NCBI GenBank assembly: GCA_015680905.1
Contig: CM027377.1
Location: 18,190,501-18,254,500, forward strand
Length of the DNA stretch: 64,000 nucleotides
Source of the DNA: Coptis chinensis
Taxonomy: Eukaryota > Streptophyta > Magnoliopsida > Ranunculales > Ranunculaceae
Reading direction: 5' to 3'
In this document: positions 24,260 through 36,370 of the stretch, piece after piece
How the letters are laid out: each line of letters starts with the position of its first letter
Position numbering within the stretch: position 1 is the first letter of the stretch
Program-made: the position numbers and the translations under genes
The notes under the pieces: model-generated
The model's input: the letters and a program-made list of their open reading frames with translations, nothing else
Databases searched by the model: none
What the model was told of the DNA's origin: nothing

Positions 24260-24821
24260 GGACATCTCCAATGGGGGTGTAAATCGTATAGAGTGGAAAT
24301 TTTACACTCCAAATATAAAAAAACTCTCTCCAATGGGGGTTCTATACCGTAGGTAATAGTGTATATTAGCTAATAGAGAGGGTGGGGAATTCCCCCTCTC
24401 GCTATTAGTTAATAAAAAGCCCGGACGTCACTTAAAATAACGTCTGACTAACTTAAAAACTCGGACGTCACTTCAACACACGTTTGAAGCTTTATTTTTA
24501 TGTTTGCGACGGTCTAAGTCCGTCGCTCAGTGATTTAAAACTGTTAAAAACACGGACGTTGCTTTGAATGACGTTTGAAAGTGGACCACTATTTGTTTTA
24601 AGTTTTTGCGACGGACCAAATTTGTTATTTTACATTATTTTGAATGGGCTGTGACAGTTTAAGTCGGTTGCTATCTATTTTTACACATTTGCCTCCACCT
24701 ACCATTGGAATAGCCACAAATAGTAAATATACACTTTATGTATTTGAGATTTTTCTAGAGTGTATAATCCTAATAGCGCCTATGTCGAGGTGGATTTTTC
24801 CACTCTCCATTGGAGATGCCC
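24260..24821. mobile_element. PIF/Harbinger-type MITE
   Basis: The terminal inverted repeats GGACATCTCCAATGG (left) and GGGCATCTCCAATGG (right, reverse complement) extend about 18 bp. TTA flanks both sides (24257-24259 and 24822-24824), the usual 3-bp Harbinger target. At 562 bp it encodes no transposase. The interior has repeated CGGACGTCACTT motifs and the palindrome GCGACGG-TCTAAGT-CCGTCGC. Confidence 0.85.
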
Positions 24822-24824
24822 TTA

Positions 24825-26900
24825 GAAAAAAATTACTTGGAATTTAAGCATACTTTTAAAGAGAATGTCACTGGTGCTTTGCAATTAGGGTTAGTCAGTC
24901 TGGCCTTGTGGGTCATGGCCTTCGGCAATTATGATAGTGGACCGTCAGAAGTTGGGACAAGCGATCCCTAACTAAAAAGTGTTCTAAAAAGACTGAAAGA
25001 GAGTCGAGCTACTGAGTGGAGCGCTTTTAGCTTTTGTCTGCTCAACTTTTGAAGTAAGATCTAGTGGTTTGAATAGAACTCTCTGTGGATTGGTTTGGAT
25101 CATTAAAGAATAGTTAATAACGTCGGAGGTTAAAATCCTTTACGTTGTGCAATAATTAACCAGGAATTAAGCAGCATATCTCTCTCATACAACTTTTTAT
25201 AACTTTACAGTTTACACACTATGGAAGTTACCTCATCTCCTCTCTCTCTCTATTGATTCAAAAATCAAAAGTATGGACAATAGTCTACTATAGTATACTT
25301 AGTTTGGAAAAATAATGTAAAACTGTATCTGAATATGATGATGATCGCTTATATGAATGCTAGCACGCAAAACACTTTGAGAGTTGCATACACGCTAGTA
25401 TCCTTAAAAGGTATGCAAATTACGAAGTGTATTTCATAATGTAGGCTAGCAGTCTTCATTTCTTAATATCTCTTAAAAGTCCTAAGCATTCCATTTCAAC
25501 TACCAGGATACAATTTATTCTTCAATTCTGCCAAGTTATCCTTAGAACAGAATCCAATCCCAAGAAACCTCATTTCTTCAAAAGTGTCCATTCATGAAGT
25601 GATAATGAAGTAATCCTACAATTGTAACCATCAAAGTTATTGCTCTAGCATTCTTCTAATGATTGATTGACTCTACTCAAAGAAGATTCTACTAGGCCAT
25701 AGACCTCTACAATATCCTATTTTTCGTTTGTTCACATTCTAATCTTCTATACGTGCCAAAGGACATTTATGCTCACTAGATTTTAAAACAAGAAGACAAA
25801 GACCACTGTTACAGATTCTAGAAGAGAAAAGTGATTTTTCTGTGAAGTCAATCTTCGGGGACCAGTACATTCACGGGTCCAAGTCCGTGAATTCGGTGTT
25901 CTTTATACGGCAATATACTTTATTGACAAAATAATTTATTCACTCGGCGGAGAAAGAACGGCGAAGCCAAAAAAGCAAATGCGCAGAAGGTGGAAAAAAT
26001 TACAAAGATGATGATGTGAGATTTGAACAATGACAAACATACCTACTATAATGTAGACAAGAGACACATAAGAATGAAATGTGAGCGAAAATCCGTTTTA
26101 CAAAATATTGAGGGCTTGGATTCTTGTTGGTGATTTTGAAATCAAATTCACTTTTAAATGCTTAATTGGTCAACTCAGGCATCTTGCCAAGACTTAAAGA
26201 GAGAGAGTTCTGTAAAGACATGGGACACACTAAAGATTAGTCCTAATATATATATATATAGTTAGACACAACTGCTATGCAATCTTTTGCATAATTGCAT
26301 TGTTTAAGCCCGAGAAATGGAAAACAATTTTATTGGGTCGATTATGGTTTCAGCAGGCTATAGAAAGCAGGGCAATTTTCATCATTTTCTTAGTCAAGAA
26401 ACTTGAAGCTTGAAGTAGGACACTTTTCATGATTTTCTTAAACTTCAAAACCTGTTCCATTTTTCTTTCCTCTAGTTCCCTACATATATTGATTTGTTAT
26501 AGATTCTTCCTAGTCAAATTTAATGCCATAGCCATAGCATTTACCCTAGCTAGGCGTAGTAAACATCAAATTTCAAACATACTATGTTCTTCAAATTAGA
26601 AGAAGAAGAATGTAGATAGAAGAGTGCCAGCAAGAACCTAACAGATTAAGCTTATTCATATGAAAACAATAGCAAATCTTATTCATTTGAATCAGTCTTC
26701 ATATCCTTGTTGTTTATTCACAAGATATTGAACACACTTGTTATCAAAAATTGGGAGCAGAATAAACTGTGTAATCTTTCTTTGAATTATTACTTCCTAT
26801 ATCATTGAAATACTATAACTGTACAACAAACAACCAAACTTACGTCTTTAGAATTTCTATCCGAAAGAGATTGTTCTAGCAAACGGCAATCCAAGCTCCA
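24825..26900. other. Intergenic DNA
   Basis: No gene is supported. It contains a CT-rich tract near 25235-25250 and a short (TA)n run near 26248-26260. The last part is the 3' flank of the glutaredoxin-like gene. Confidence 0.45.
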
Positions 26901-26904
26901 CTAA

Positions 26905-28242
26905 TTAATAACAACAAACAGGACACCTTATGATCCCATTCTCATTACAATCAGGGCACCTTTGGAATTCTCCAACACTATCTTCTCCCTCATACTCATC
27001 ATCAACATCATCTTCACAATAGATTTTACAGCTCCCTGAACATCTATCACACGGAACAAATCTGATATCACCACACAACTCACAAGCCCCACAACCATTA
27101 CCTTCTTCCACCAATACACAACCTTCAACCAACTTCTCAAGCTTTCCATCCTCATGTAACTGCTTTATTTCCTCTACTCCACCAATGTATTTACCTTTCA
27201 CAAATATCCTCGGCAATGCACCACTATTCCCACTCTCCCCTAATAACTCTTTCAGCTCCTCTCTGAAACCATAATGCATGGACACATCTCTTTCGTCGAT
27301 TCGAATGGTAAAGCCTTTGAATATAACCCGGACTTGGCAGCAATCCTCGTACGTCTTCCTCACCCCTCTAAGGCTTGTGAAATAAATCACCACTTTGTCT
27401 TCACCACACGGCGGGCAATTTGTCAGCGTGATTATATCATCATCCACCTTCTTAGTGTCTACAAATTCCTTTGATAAATCTCTGGAGAAGGGTATTTTCT
27501 CGCGTTCGGGTGATTTAAGATGGACTGCGGCAACTGGGGAAATCTCTTCAAGTGCTTTTCTGAATTGGGATACAATCTCAGGATCAAATTCGGATATAAA
27601 CGTACTCAAATTTGAATTTGGATCATTGTCCACCATCTGTAGCCACTCTGGCTTCGGCGACTCTGTACCATTCTCTTGTACTTTCAATTTGGAAGGAACA
27701 AGAGTAGGCGAATCAATACCATTTTCCTTATGTAACTCCAAATGATCAGTAGGACCCTTACTCGAAACAGCATGAAAAGAGAACGACCGATCAAGGATAT
27801 TAGCAAGACGGAGCGGGCTATACTCATCAAGGCCTTCCATCATTTCCCATGTATTAATCGTCTCCGGTTCACCAGGCGGCGTTCTAATTGGCGTCCTTGG
27901 GATGACTTTCGGAATTTTTTCCTCAATCATATTAGACCAATTCTTCGCTTGTAGAACTTCTGTCATGAAATCCTCGCTTTTCATGCCCCCAATATAATCA
28001 TTATTGCTGTCACTCTTGTTATTGTTGTCGGTGGTAATAATTGTCCTGTCATTGAAATGAATCTGATCAATTGCATCGAGCGGGATAGAGCCCAATGTCG
28101 AAGAAGTAAGCGCAACGACATGGTAGCTATCGCCTTTACGAAGCGCTGGATGATGAACCGGAACTGAGTAACTTCTAGCTAGAGGAGAATATGGTGTTTG
28201 ACAATGTTTACAACGCGTTTCCTTTGAACTAGCACACCCCAT
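26905..28242 (-). CDS. Glutaredoxin-like protein with C-terminal Cys-rich zinc-ribbon region
   Basis: A single-exon gene of 445 residues from MGCASSKETRCKHC. An ATG four codons upstream (28254) is in frame, but MGC is preferred because Gly2-Cys3 with Ser6 makes a typical N-myristoylation/palmitoylation signal, implying membrane attachment. Residues about 1-260 are low-complexity and probably disordered, with KVIPRTPIRTPPGEPETIN. The glutaredoxin fold (about 285-390) starts KVVIYFTSLRGVRKTYEDC and contains GALPRIFVKGKYIGG. The usual CPYC active site is replaced by SLRGV, as in this plant family. The C-terminus has CxxC pairs (CGACELCG, CDRCSGSC, CPDCNENG, CPVCC), likely metal-binding. It resembles the Arabidopsis At5g39865/At3g28850 group of unknown function. 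Redox activity is doubtful. Confidence 0.92.
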   Translation of the reverse strand: MGCASSKETRCKHCQTPYSPLARSYSVPVHHPALRKGDSYHVVALTSSTLGSIPLDAIDQIHFNDRTIITTDNNNKSDSNNDYIGGMKSEDFMTEVLQAKNWSNMIEEKIPKVIPRTPIRTPPGEPETINTWEMMEGLDEYSPLRLANILDRSFSFHAVSSKGPTDHLELHKENGIDSPTLVPSKLKVQENGTESPKPEWLQMVDNDPNSNLSTFISEFDPEIVSQFRKALEEISPVAAVHLKSPEREKIPFSRDLSKEFVDTKKVDDDIITLTNCPPCGEDKVVIYFTSLRGVRKTYEDCCQVRVIFKGFTIRIDERDVSMHYGFREELKELLGESGNSGALPRIFVKGKYIGGVEEIKQLHEDGKLEKLVEGCVLVEEGNGCGACELCGDIRFVPCDRCSGSCKIYCEDDVDDEYEGEDSVGEFQRCPDCNENGIIRCPVCCY

Positions 28243-28264
28243 GACAGATTCCAATAGGAAAGAA

Positions 28265-28310
28265 ATGAAACAAAGAATTTAAACAAGAAATGAGAGGTTG
28301 GTGTATATAG
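28265..28310 (-). promoter_or_regulatory. Putative TATA box of the glutaredoxin-like gene
   Basis: On the minus strand CTATATACAC (28310-28301) lies about 60 bases upstream of the preferred ATG. This would place transcription start near 28275 and give a short leader. No other motif stands out. Confidence 0.45.
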
Positions 28311-29564
28311 AAAAAACAGCTCAGAATCAAACAGAAAGATGAAGTAGTTAGAGGATATCTATTGCTCCTTGAAACGTCTATGAAAACAGAAGGAATAATC
28401 CCATTTTTGGACAATTAATTAACCTTCAACTAAATAACAAACTACCTCACCTTGTGTTGGCAATCAAATAGTGGGACGGGATATATAGTACTAGAACAAA
28501 ACTTTGGTTAGAGAAGAGAAGGAAAAGTGATAATCAAGGAAAGAAGAGCTAGAAAAGACGAGAAGTGTCTTTTTTGGTGTAGACACGATGTAGATATCAA
28601 AGTTGGATGGATAATAAATGAGGAAGCTCAAACCGTCCTCTCCATAAAACCATAAATGGAGATACGCTTAAGAAATGAACTCTCTCAGCTATTTAGGGGG
28701 AAGGTTTCTCTTCTTATTATTATCAATTTTGATCTCCGGCTTTCCCTTTTTTTTTTTCGAATTTATTAAGTACGTTCTTTTTATTTTTTAAAATGAGGTG
28801 AATGACTTAGGTGTATTGATAGCCACTTGGACGTGAAGAGGTCGTTTTGACTTTTGAAGTCTTTGTGAGTTTCACTAATGCATTGGTCGACTAACTGAAT
28901 TATCAATTTTTGACTCTTAAACGTGAACTCCACCCATGGATCCTCTGGAATTTTCAAAATTGCTGACAAACATGTCGGCATGAAACACACAAGAGTCAAG
29001 AGATCACAAAAAATAAAGTTTGCCAAATAAAGTTTTAAACTGAGCAAATCATAAGATTTGTGTATACAGTTTACAGAGTCATAGTGAATGTTGAATGTTT
29101 TGCATCTTCATTCGCATAGTTTTTACTTTTCCTCTATTTTTTCTATTAAATAAAATAGAAAAACATGCCGATAGACAGAAAAAAAATCGAGAAATGCAGC
29201 TATTTACTGTTTGAGCTGATTTAAAGATGAGTTTGATTAATGTGAATACATCCAGCGCAGTTGTATGTTTTTATCAATTACTTTTCCAAAGTAGATTTGT
29301 CATCCATCAAACAGGCTTAAGTTCTAATTAATTTGGCATTAAACAAAACATTTCGTAAAATGGTAAATTAATTATGCTCTAAAATTCCTTAAAATGCTCC
29401 ATCCTGTTCTGTAAAGTGTAAACCAAACATTCAAAAACTATATTTTTTTTTTTTTTCCTTTTATTCTTTTATTCAAATCGTTAAATCATTGGAACTACGA
29501 GGAACGGTTAACACTAATCTCGCAATCCAGTTTCCCATAACCACTAATTGAATTATGAACATAT

Positions 29565-29705
29565 ATATAGTTACTGATTTCGAGCGGAATCTAGAAATTT
29601 CACCAAATATTTCGGTTTTTAAAAAATTCGAAATTATATGTTAAAGGTTGAAATATTGAGATTTTCAAAATATAGCCGAATACTCTCCGAAATCTTGAAC
29701 TATGA
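29565..29705. repeat. Dispersed repeat, copy 1
   Basis: It runs from TGATTTCGAGCGGAAT to CGAAATCTTGAACTAT and is related to the copy at 30004-30195 (GTGATTTCAACGGAAT to CAAAATCTTGAACTAT). Both contain AAATTTC, ATATTTCGRTTTTT and ATATAGCSGAATA in the same order. The source is unknown. Confidence 0.65.
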
Positions 29706-30003
29706 TTATGAAGCAGGCAACTTGAGATCGGAAAATATTGCTCAAATTTAACAACTTGAAGCTTTCCACGCCTGTACCAGAATTAGAAAAAGGAAGCAAA
29801 TGTAACTGGACCTAATACACTATTAAAAAAATTCAGATGATAATTATTATACTAAAATTTCCTTAGCCTAATGGTTAATACTTAATAATCTTATAATTTG
29901 ATGCATAAATTGTTTAGAATTTGGATTCATCTAGTTACCAATAATAATAATAATAATAATAATTTGGCTTCATCTATCATTTTCTAAACTGCACTGTGGC
30001 CAT

Positions 30004-30195
30004 AGTTCGTGATTTCAACGGAATTTTTGGAATTTCGTTTAATATTTCGATTTTTGAGAAATTTGGAATTCCATATCAAAAGTGTTGAAAAAACATAATT
30101 TTCATAATGTGCTCGAAATATAGCGGAATAAGGGCCGAAATTCCAGTTTTTAGATTTGTTGGAATTTCGGAGATTCCAAAATCTTGAACTATATA
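30004..30195. repeat. Dispersed repeat, copy 2
   Basis: The longer partner of the copy at 29565-29705, same orientation, with an extra segment containing GGCCGAAATTCCAG. It is probably a fragment of a transposable element. Confidence 0.65.
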
Positions 30196-30400
30196 TGACT
30201 GTGGCAAAATCTATAAGTTTGGTTTATCTTTACTTCGATGGCAATTTCAAAATCAAAAAATTTATCTATTCTATCAATGATATCACAAAAAAGGTAATTT
30301 TTCAAGGTTGAACACAACTTTTGTTACAATTCCTTATATGAGAAATTAGGATGGAATTTCTATGGCAAGGAATATATATATGCTAATATAGTAATCATGG

Positions 30401-31037
30401 GCAGCTTTGACCCATAGTCAGCAAAGGCACTGCTTAGGGCCCTCACTTGTTGCAAAAACTAAGGGCCCCGAATTGAATCATGCTCACTACCCACTAACCC
30501 ACTATTTTATTTTTATTTTTTGTTTACAAAATAACATGTTTGGCCTAATTAACATCAAGCCCACAAACTAAGCCTCAACACTCAACAGAAACATAAAACA
30601 CTCATCTCCTTCAATTCTTTTTGCGACCATTCGTTGGGGTTTGCTCAAAAAAGAAAAAACGACCACTATAATTTGTTAGCTTAGCCGAAAATCGAAATAT
30701 AGCGATTACATACACCACTCGCCACAATTTTTATTGTTAAATATTTTCAAGGTATTATCTCAAATTCAAAATTACTTGAATTGTAAATGTTCAAACAAAT
30801 AGAAAGTACATTCTCCACCTAGTTTCACTTTTTTATTTTCCTTGTTTTGTAACTGAATTAGTTAAAATTTTCACTTGTTAAATAGTTATATATATAAGTA
30901 TATGTCTTTGGCATAAATGTTTAAAATAGACTTGTAGTGATTATAAATAATAATAAAAATGGCTTTTTTTTTTTTTTTGGGAGACAAGGGCCCATTTTTA
31001 GGAGCTTGCCTAGGGCCACCCAAAACTCAGAGCTGGT
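30401..31037. mobile_element. Possible hAT-like remnant
   Basis: The left edge CAGCTTTGA and right edge (reverse complement) CAGCTCTGA are weak inverted ends, each followed inside by GGGCCC-type sequence. No clean 8-bp target duplication is visible. The interior is AT-rich and non-coding. Confidence 0.35.
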
Positions 31038-31116
31038 GCTCATAGTAATATACACATGAATTTGTAGGTCAAAGGATTGCACATCCCAATTCACATAAGA
31101 GGCAGGGATGTTATAA

Positions 31117-31492
31117 TCAAGGCCCAAAATATCACCGATATATATCGTTTTTTTGGTGCACCGACATAGATATATTTGATATATCTCAACCAAATATTGA
31201 ACCTTTTTTTTCCTGATATATATCGTAATTTCCGATATAACGATATATATCGACCGATATATACGATATATCCGATATAAATTGTTGACTTTGACCGATA
31301 TTGTTGACTTTAACCAATATATTGACGATATTTCTGATATAATCGACGATATTTTCAATATATCGACATACAAAACAAAATTTTGACTGGTCAACAAAAA
31401 AATAGATATCTCTGATATTTTCAATATATCCGATATATATCGGTTTTTGGGTACATCAAAATATTCACCGCATTCGATATTTTGGGCCTTGG
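31117..31492. mobile_element. Foldback MITE rich in GATATATATC
   Basis: The inverted termini TCAAGGCCCAAAATATC and CCAAGGCCCAAAATATC are both flanked by TTATAA (31111-31116 and 31493-31498). The interior is made largely of CCGATATATATCG-like palindromes and GTTGACTTTRACC units. The class cannot be fixed, because TTATAA is itself palindromic. Confidence 0.7.
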
Positions 31493-31935
31493 TTATAAAC
31501 TTATGAGGGCATCTAGGGTGCATCATGATGTATGTGTGCGCAGGAATGAGAGCCATTGACAGTACTTCTTTGTTGCAATACACACGAATCCCCTGCCTAT
31601 ATGAGTAGCCCAGATGCCTGCGCATGGGTATACCCTGCACACACTAGCTTTTCGGTAAACTTATAATTAGTTAATTACTATTTACAACTCTACTTTCTTC
31701 ATTGTACTTTACCTAAGGAATCTGTGAACCTCTCCTGCGGGTCATAGCAGCGCTTTTCTATCTTCTTCTCTTCTTCTTCTCTGCTAGTTTACATAGCTGG
31801 GCATAACCCCCCCTCCACCCACTCCCACCTACATCCCCCTCATCTTTTACCGTTAGTTTTGTTCAACCATCAGGCTATTGTTGGGCTTAGGTGCCCTGTT
31901 TCATTTGGTTTGTAGTAGGCCAGAACCCAGCTGAG

Positions 31936-33048
31936 ATGGGAACTATGCGAGGATCCACAAAGATAGAGATAGCTCAGAAAGAAGCCAGTAGCACTACCAA
32001 CCAGATTGAGGCACTACAACAGAATATGAAAAACCTGTTCTTTGGAAAGAAGAATCAGATAATAGAGATAAACTGTATCAATATAGAAGAAACTGGTAAT
32101 GAGGAGCTCACTCTGGTCGGGAAACTGTATGGTGGATATCCTTTACAGCTGGAGGAAGTTGGAGAAGATATACATAGAATATGGCAAACAAAAGGCAGAA
32201 TAACGCTTGAGCGTCTAGACAGAGACCATGTTAAAATCAGCTTTGAAAAGATACAGGAATGTAAACATGTGCTTAACAATGGACCTTGGATGTTGGAAGG
32301 TCACATTTTCTCGGTTAAGGAATGGATTAGAGGTAGGAGGTTGGAAGAATACCAATTTGAATTCGTTAAGTTCTGGGTTCAAATATGGAATCTCCCAAAG
32401 GAAAGGATTAACAAAGCAAATATCTAGAAAATTGGAGCGGAATTAGGGATGGTCAAGGAAATTGATTTATCTTGTCCTCTTGAATTCAACCAACCAGTAG
32501 CTCGTGTTCGAGTAGAAATGAATGTTAAGGAAAGGTTGCAAAAGGACCAATAGATCAAACTCAAGACAGGAGAAGAGCTAGTGGTAAGACTCAAGTATGA
32601 AAAGTTAGAGGTGTTCTACTACTTCTGCGGTGTCATTGGTCACAACCAACTTGCCTGTAGAATACGTCAACCAACACCGATATGATCTGATAAAATGTGG
32701 AGGTACTTTTAAGGATATTAAACCAAATTTTACTAGTCAGATGAAAGCAAATAAGTTCTACAATGGGGCTGCTTTTTCTGGCAAACAATCCCTTATAATA
32801 GCTGGCATCCTTCAAAGCTTAGATTTGAAGAAACTCTGGCGCCGAAAAGAACGAGTTGGGTGATTGGTGGCCGGAAAACTTTTGCACAAACTAAACAGAA
32901 CAAATGGGTCGGGTCCATGTCAGCTGACCCAGGGAAGAGCAAAGACAGGAACAAGGACATAGAGGTGGGGTCTGAAGCAGGGCCTACAACAACAGATACA
33001 ACGGCTACTCCAACGGTAAGATTTCAAACGGTCACTGGTATAGAATAG
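31936..33048 (+). pseudogene. LINE ORF1: DUF4283 domain and zinc knuckle
   Basis: The start MGTMRGSTKIEIAQK is chosen because the frame upstream of it lies in the 5' UTR. The DUF4283 region (about 32050-32400) includes GKLYGGYPLQLEEVG, RIWQTKGRITLERL and VLNNGPWMLEGHIFSVKEW. A stop at 32425 follows INKANI, and a second in-frame stop follows QKDQ near 32550. A CCHC-type knuckle, FCGVIGHNQLACR, lies near 32625. Later frame changes lead into a Lys/Asp-rich stretch. ORF1 proteins bind element RNA. This copy cannot be translated in full. Confidence 0.8.
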
Positions 33049-33546
33049 TCAAGCCCAAATGATGAACAAGATACTGGGCCTCAGGCCCAGGGCTCAGAAG
33101 AGGAGACATAGGGGCTAGGGCAAGAAGGCCAACATGGGCGGGAGACACAACAAAGCCCAACAGCAAATCAGTTGGGCCTAGACCTTGTTATGGTGGACAC
33201 CAGTGAGGAGTTGGGCTTAGCAATGTTTGGTAAGTCTTGGGACAATGAGATGGAGGCCTATCATGCTAGTCCAAATATATATTCGGACATCCCTAACAAA
33301 TCTAATCAGGTAAAGGGGATGGATGACACGTGTTGTCCTAGTAGGTCAGATGTTGCTAGAAGGTGTGACCGGCCTACAAACCAGAGTAATTATCCATCAA
33401 CCACAAAAGCAATATCAGGCTCGAAGAATGGTGTCTCGAGCCACACAAGTACTGAACCAGTCCACCAGGCATCATAACGAGAGAACCAAGCAAATCATAA
33501 AGATCTCTTCCACAATAAGGCTACACGTGGAAGAGGGTTTAAAATC

Positions 33547-34137
33547 ATGGATTCTCGAGGTGGAAGAGATAAAGGTTCCAAATCTGAGATCAAAGCAAGA
33601 CTGGAAAGAGAAAAAAGGGAGCAAGGAGAGGCGTCTCAAAGAAAGGAGAAAAGGAAACTTGAGCTCAGTTACGAAAAGGAAGGAGAGATGGTGATGAATG
33701 GGGGAGATGGATGGGTCAGAAGAAGCAAACGGGTAGTGGAACAACGCTCAAAGAGAGCCAAACAAATGGCAGCTGAAATGAGGAGTCAAGGGAAAGGGCA
33801 CTTGTTGATACCACTGAATGCCCACATAGTGCATCTTTCGAGTGATTCAGCAGCATCCACTTCTTCAGAGGAGCACATTGAAATAGATACAACTACTAAT
33901 CCAACCCCAACAGAATCGGAAGGAACAAATGATACAACATCTAATGAATCTGGAGTATCAGAAGAAATGAATGGTGAGTATCAGGCACCAATGGAGGTAT
34001 ACTACTCAGATAATGAAGATGAGCTTGAAAATGAGCTTGAAAATGAGAAGGAAAATCAGAGCCAAAATGAAATGGTGGGTTATGAAGCAGATAAGGAAAA
34101 TCCAGAGTACCAACCAACACCCTTTGGCTATGAATGA
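33547..34137 (+). pseudogene. LINE ORF1 C-terminal charged region
   Basis: A 196-residue frame rich in K/R/E (EKREQGEASQRKEKRK) then acidic (a repeated NELE motif). It is probably the low-complexity tail of ORF1, separated from the first part by frame breaks. The gap 33049-33546 holds related frames such as 33172-33477. No enzymatic domain is visible. Confidence 0.5.
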
Positions 34138-34334
34138 CTCTACTGTGGATCGTAGCACTCTACAAGGTTAGAAGGTAAGAGGGATCAAGAGTATGTAGGA
34201 CAAAGCAATCCAGAGTTGCAATAGAGGTTTGATGAATAATATAACATGGGGGTTCCTTACAGTGGAGGTATATCTTCTCCTCCAGGGTTCGCGGCAGTTG
34301 TCCCATCACAGTTGCCTTAGTATCCATGACAATT

Positions 34335-36370
34335 CACGCCTAGAATTATCGGAGGATAGGCACCACCATGGCAGTTCAACAACTAAAGGACCTGATGGGT
34401 AGATTTAATGTAGATATAGTTTGTTTAGCGGAAACAAAAGCTAGTAAGGAGAGTATTGGGAGTCTTAGTAAGAAGCTCAAGCTTAGTGGTCATTTTGCGG
34501 TTCTAGCTCAAGGTCTAAGTGGAGGTCTGGCCATGCTCTGGAAAGAAGGAGTGGATATGGAAATTCTTGGGGCTTATCGCAATCAAGTCACAGGTAAAAT
34601 TACTAATTATTTTAGTTCAGAGGCTTGGTTCTTTTCCTTTGTGTTTGGTGAACCAGCTGCCCATAATAGGAATAAAGTTTGGAATGAATTAAGGGGATTA
34701 GCCCCTCTTATTCCTGGACCATGGTGTTTGTTTGGTGACTTCAATGCTATAACTCATTTAAATGAGAAGATTGGAGGGAGAAGTATTATTACAAAAAGTA
34801 TGCATGAGTTTAATAGCATGATTAATGATCTTGGCTTGGTGAACTTGGGTTTTAAAGGCCCAAAGTTCACCTGGAGTAATAATCGGAGACCTGGTGATCA
34901 TGTGCTTAAGAGGTTGGACAGAGCTCTAGCCTCTCCTGAGTGGATAGCTCTGTTCCCACATGCCCTTGTACAAACTGTTACTAATGCCTCATCTGATCAT
35001 ATTTCCTTAATTATCAATCTGGACAATAAGGAGGAGAAAAACCCTAGACCTTTCAAGTTCTTTAATATGTGGCTTACTGATGATATTTGTAGACTTGTGA
35101 ATGAGAATGCTTGGAATACCATAACACATGATCTCCCTGACAGTAATCTTATCCATAAGCTTAATAAAACCAGGAATGATTTTTCTATATGGAATAAATT
35201 TGTGTTTGGTAACATCTTTACGAACATTAAGGCTACTCATAAGGAGTTGGATAGAGTCTTGGCTAAACATTTCTCCATAGAGAATTATAATAAAGCAAAT
35301 GAGCTGAAAGACACTCTGCTGGGATGGTATAATAAGGAGGAGGAGTTTTGGAAACAAAAATCCTCCACTGACTGGATCAAAGATGGGGGAAAAACACCAA
35401 GTTCTATCATCTCTCCACTATATATAGAAGGAGAAAAAATAAAATTGATAAGATAAAGGATGAAGATGTTAACTGGAGAGAAGGTAGAACTGATGTGGGC
35501 ATTTCTCTTAATCACTACTTTACTGAGATATTCACTTCTGATCGACCTAAAAGGGATGATTAGATTATGAACCTGTTTCAAAGTATTGTGAGTGAGAGGG
35601 AAAATGAGGGAAAATGAGCTCCTCACTAGTGTTCCTAACAAGGAGGATATTTGGAAGGTGGTTAATAAGATGGGCAGTCTAAAATCCCTTGGTCCTGATG
35701 GGTTTAAATTAGTGTTTTACAAGAAATGTTGGGACATTGTGGGACCCTTTGTGATTTTCTTTGTACAGGACTTCTTTACTAATGGTTATCTCAACCTTCA
35801 GTTCAATGAGACCTACATTGCCTTGATTCCTAAGGTGGTTAATCCTGACCATACTTCCAAATTTTGACCTATCAGCTTATGCAACTTTGGATACAAAATT
35901 GTATCAAAATTCTTGCAAATAGGCTAAAAGGTCTTATGAATAGGATTGTGTCTCCTTTTCAAGGGGCTTTCATCAAAGGAAGAAGCATTGGGGACAATGT
36001 AGGTCTTGCTTGTGAGGTGTTTCATAACATGAAAAATATGAAGTCAAAGAGTTAGGGCTGGTGTACCCTTAAGATGGATATGGCTAAGGCCTATGACAGG
36101 GTGGAATGGGCCTTTGTAGATAACATTTTTGAGCAACTTGGGTTTATCAATAAGTGGAGGAGCATGATTCATCAATGTTTATCCACAGTATCATTCCAAG
36201 CCATGCTTAATGCCTCTCCTCTAGAGAGGATTATCCCTGAGAGAGGGCTGAGACAAGGGGATCCCCTATCCCCATATCTGTTCATTTTGGTCTCTGAGGC
36301 CCTCTCTAGGATGATTGCTAGAGCTGAGCTCAAGGAAGAGTTGCATGGTGTGAAGATAGGATGGTCTCTG
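34335..36370 (+). pseudogene. LINE ORF2: endonuclease and reverse transcriptase
   Basis: The family start WNCRGLG appears as stop-NYRRIG just before MAVQQLKDLMGRF (34368), so the usual Trp codon has become TAG. The endonuclease (34368-35010) has CLAETKAS, CLFGDFNAITH, RLDRALAS and SSDHISLI. The reverse transcriptase shows SLKSLGPDGF (about 35690), PISLCNFGYKIVSKILANRL in a shifted frame, PFQGAFIKGRSI, KMDMAKAYDRVEW, and GLRQGDPLSPYLFILVSEAL (about 36250). Stops or shifts occur near 35455, 35865 and 36053. The catalytic YADD-type motif expected after GVKI is absent: the sequence jumps to a later region at about 36370. Confidence 0.88.

Larger units (their letters stand above)
28320..30395. other. 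Intergenic DNA with simple repeats
   Basis: No gene is supported. Poly-T runs occur at about 28747-28758 and 29440-29457. An (ATA)n microsatellite spans about 29939-29963. Two diverged copies of one repeat are listed separately. Confidence 0.5.

Noticed and set aside
30921..31640. 239-residue minus-strand open frame
   Set aside because: It crosses a foldback MITE and its Ile/Tyr-rich content comes from GATATATATC repeats.
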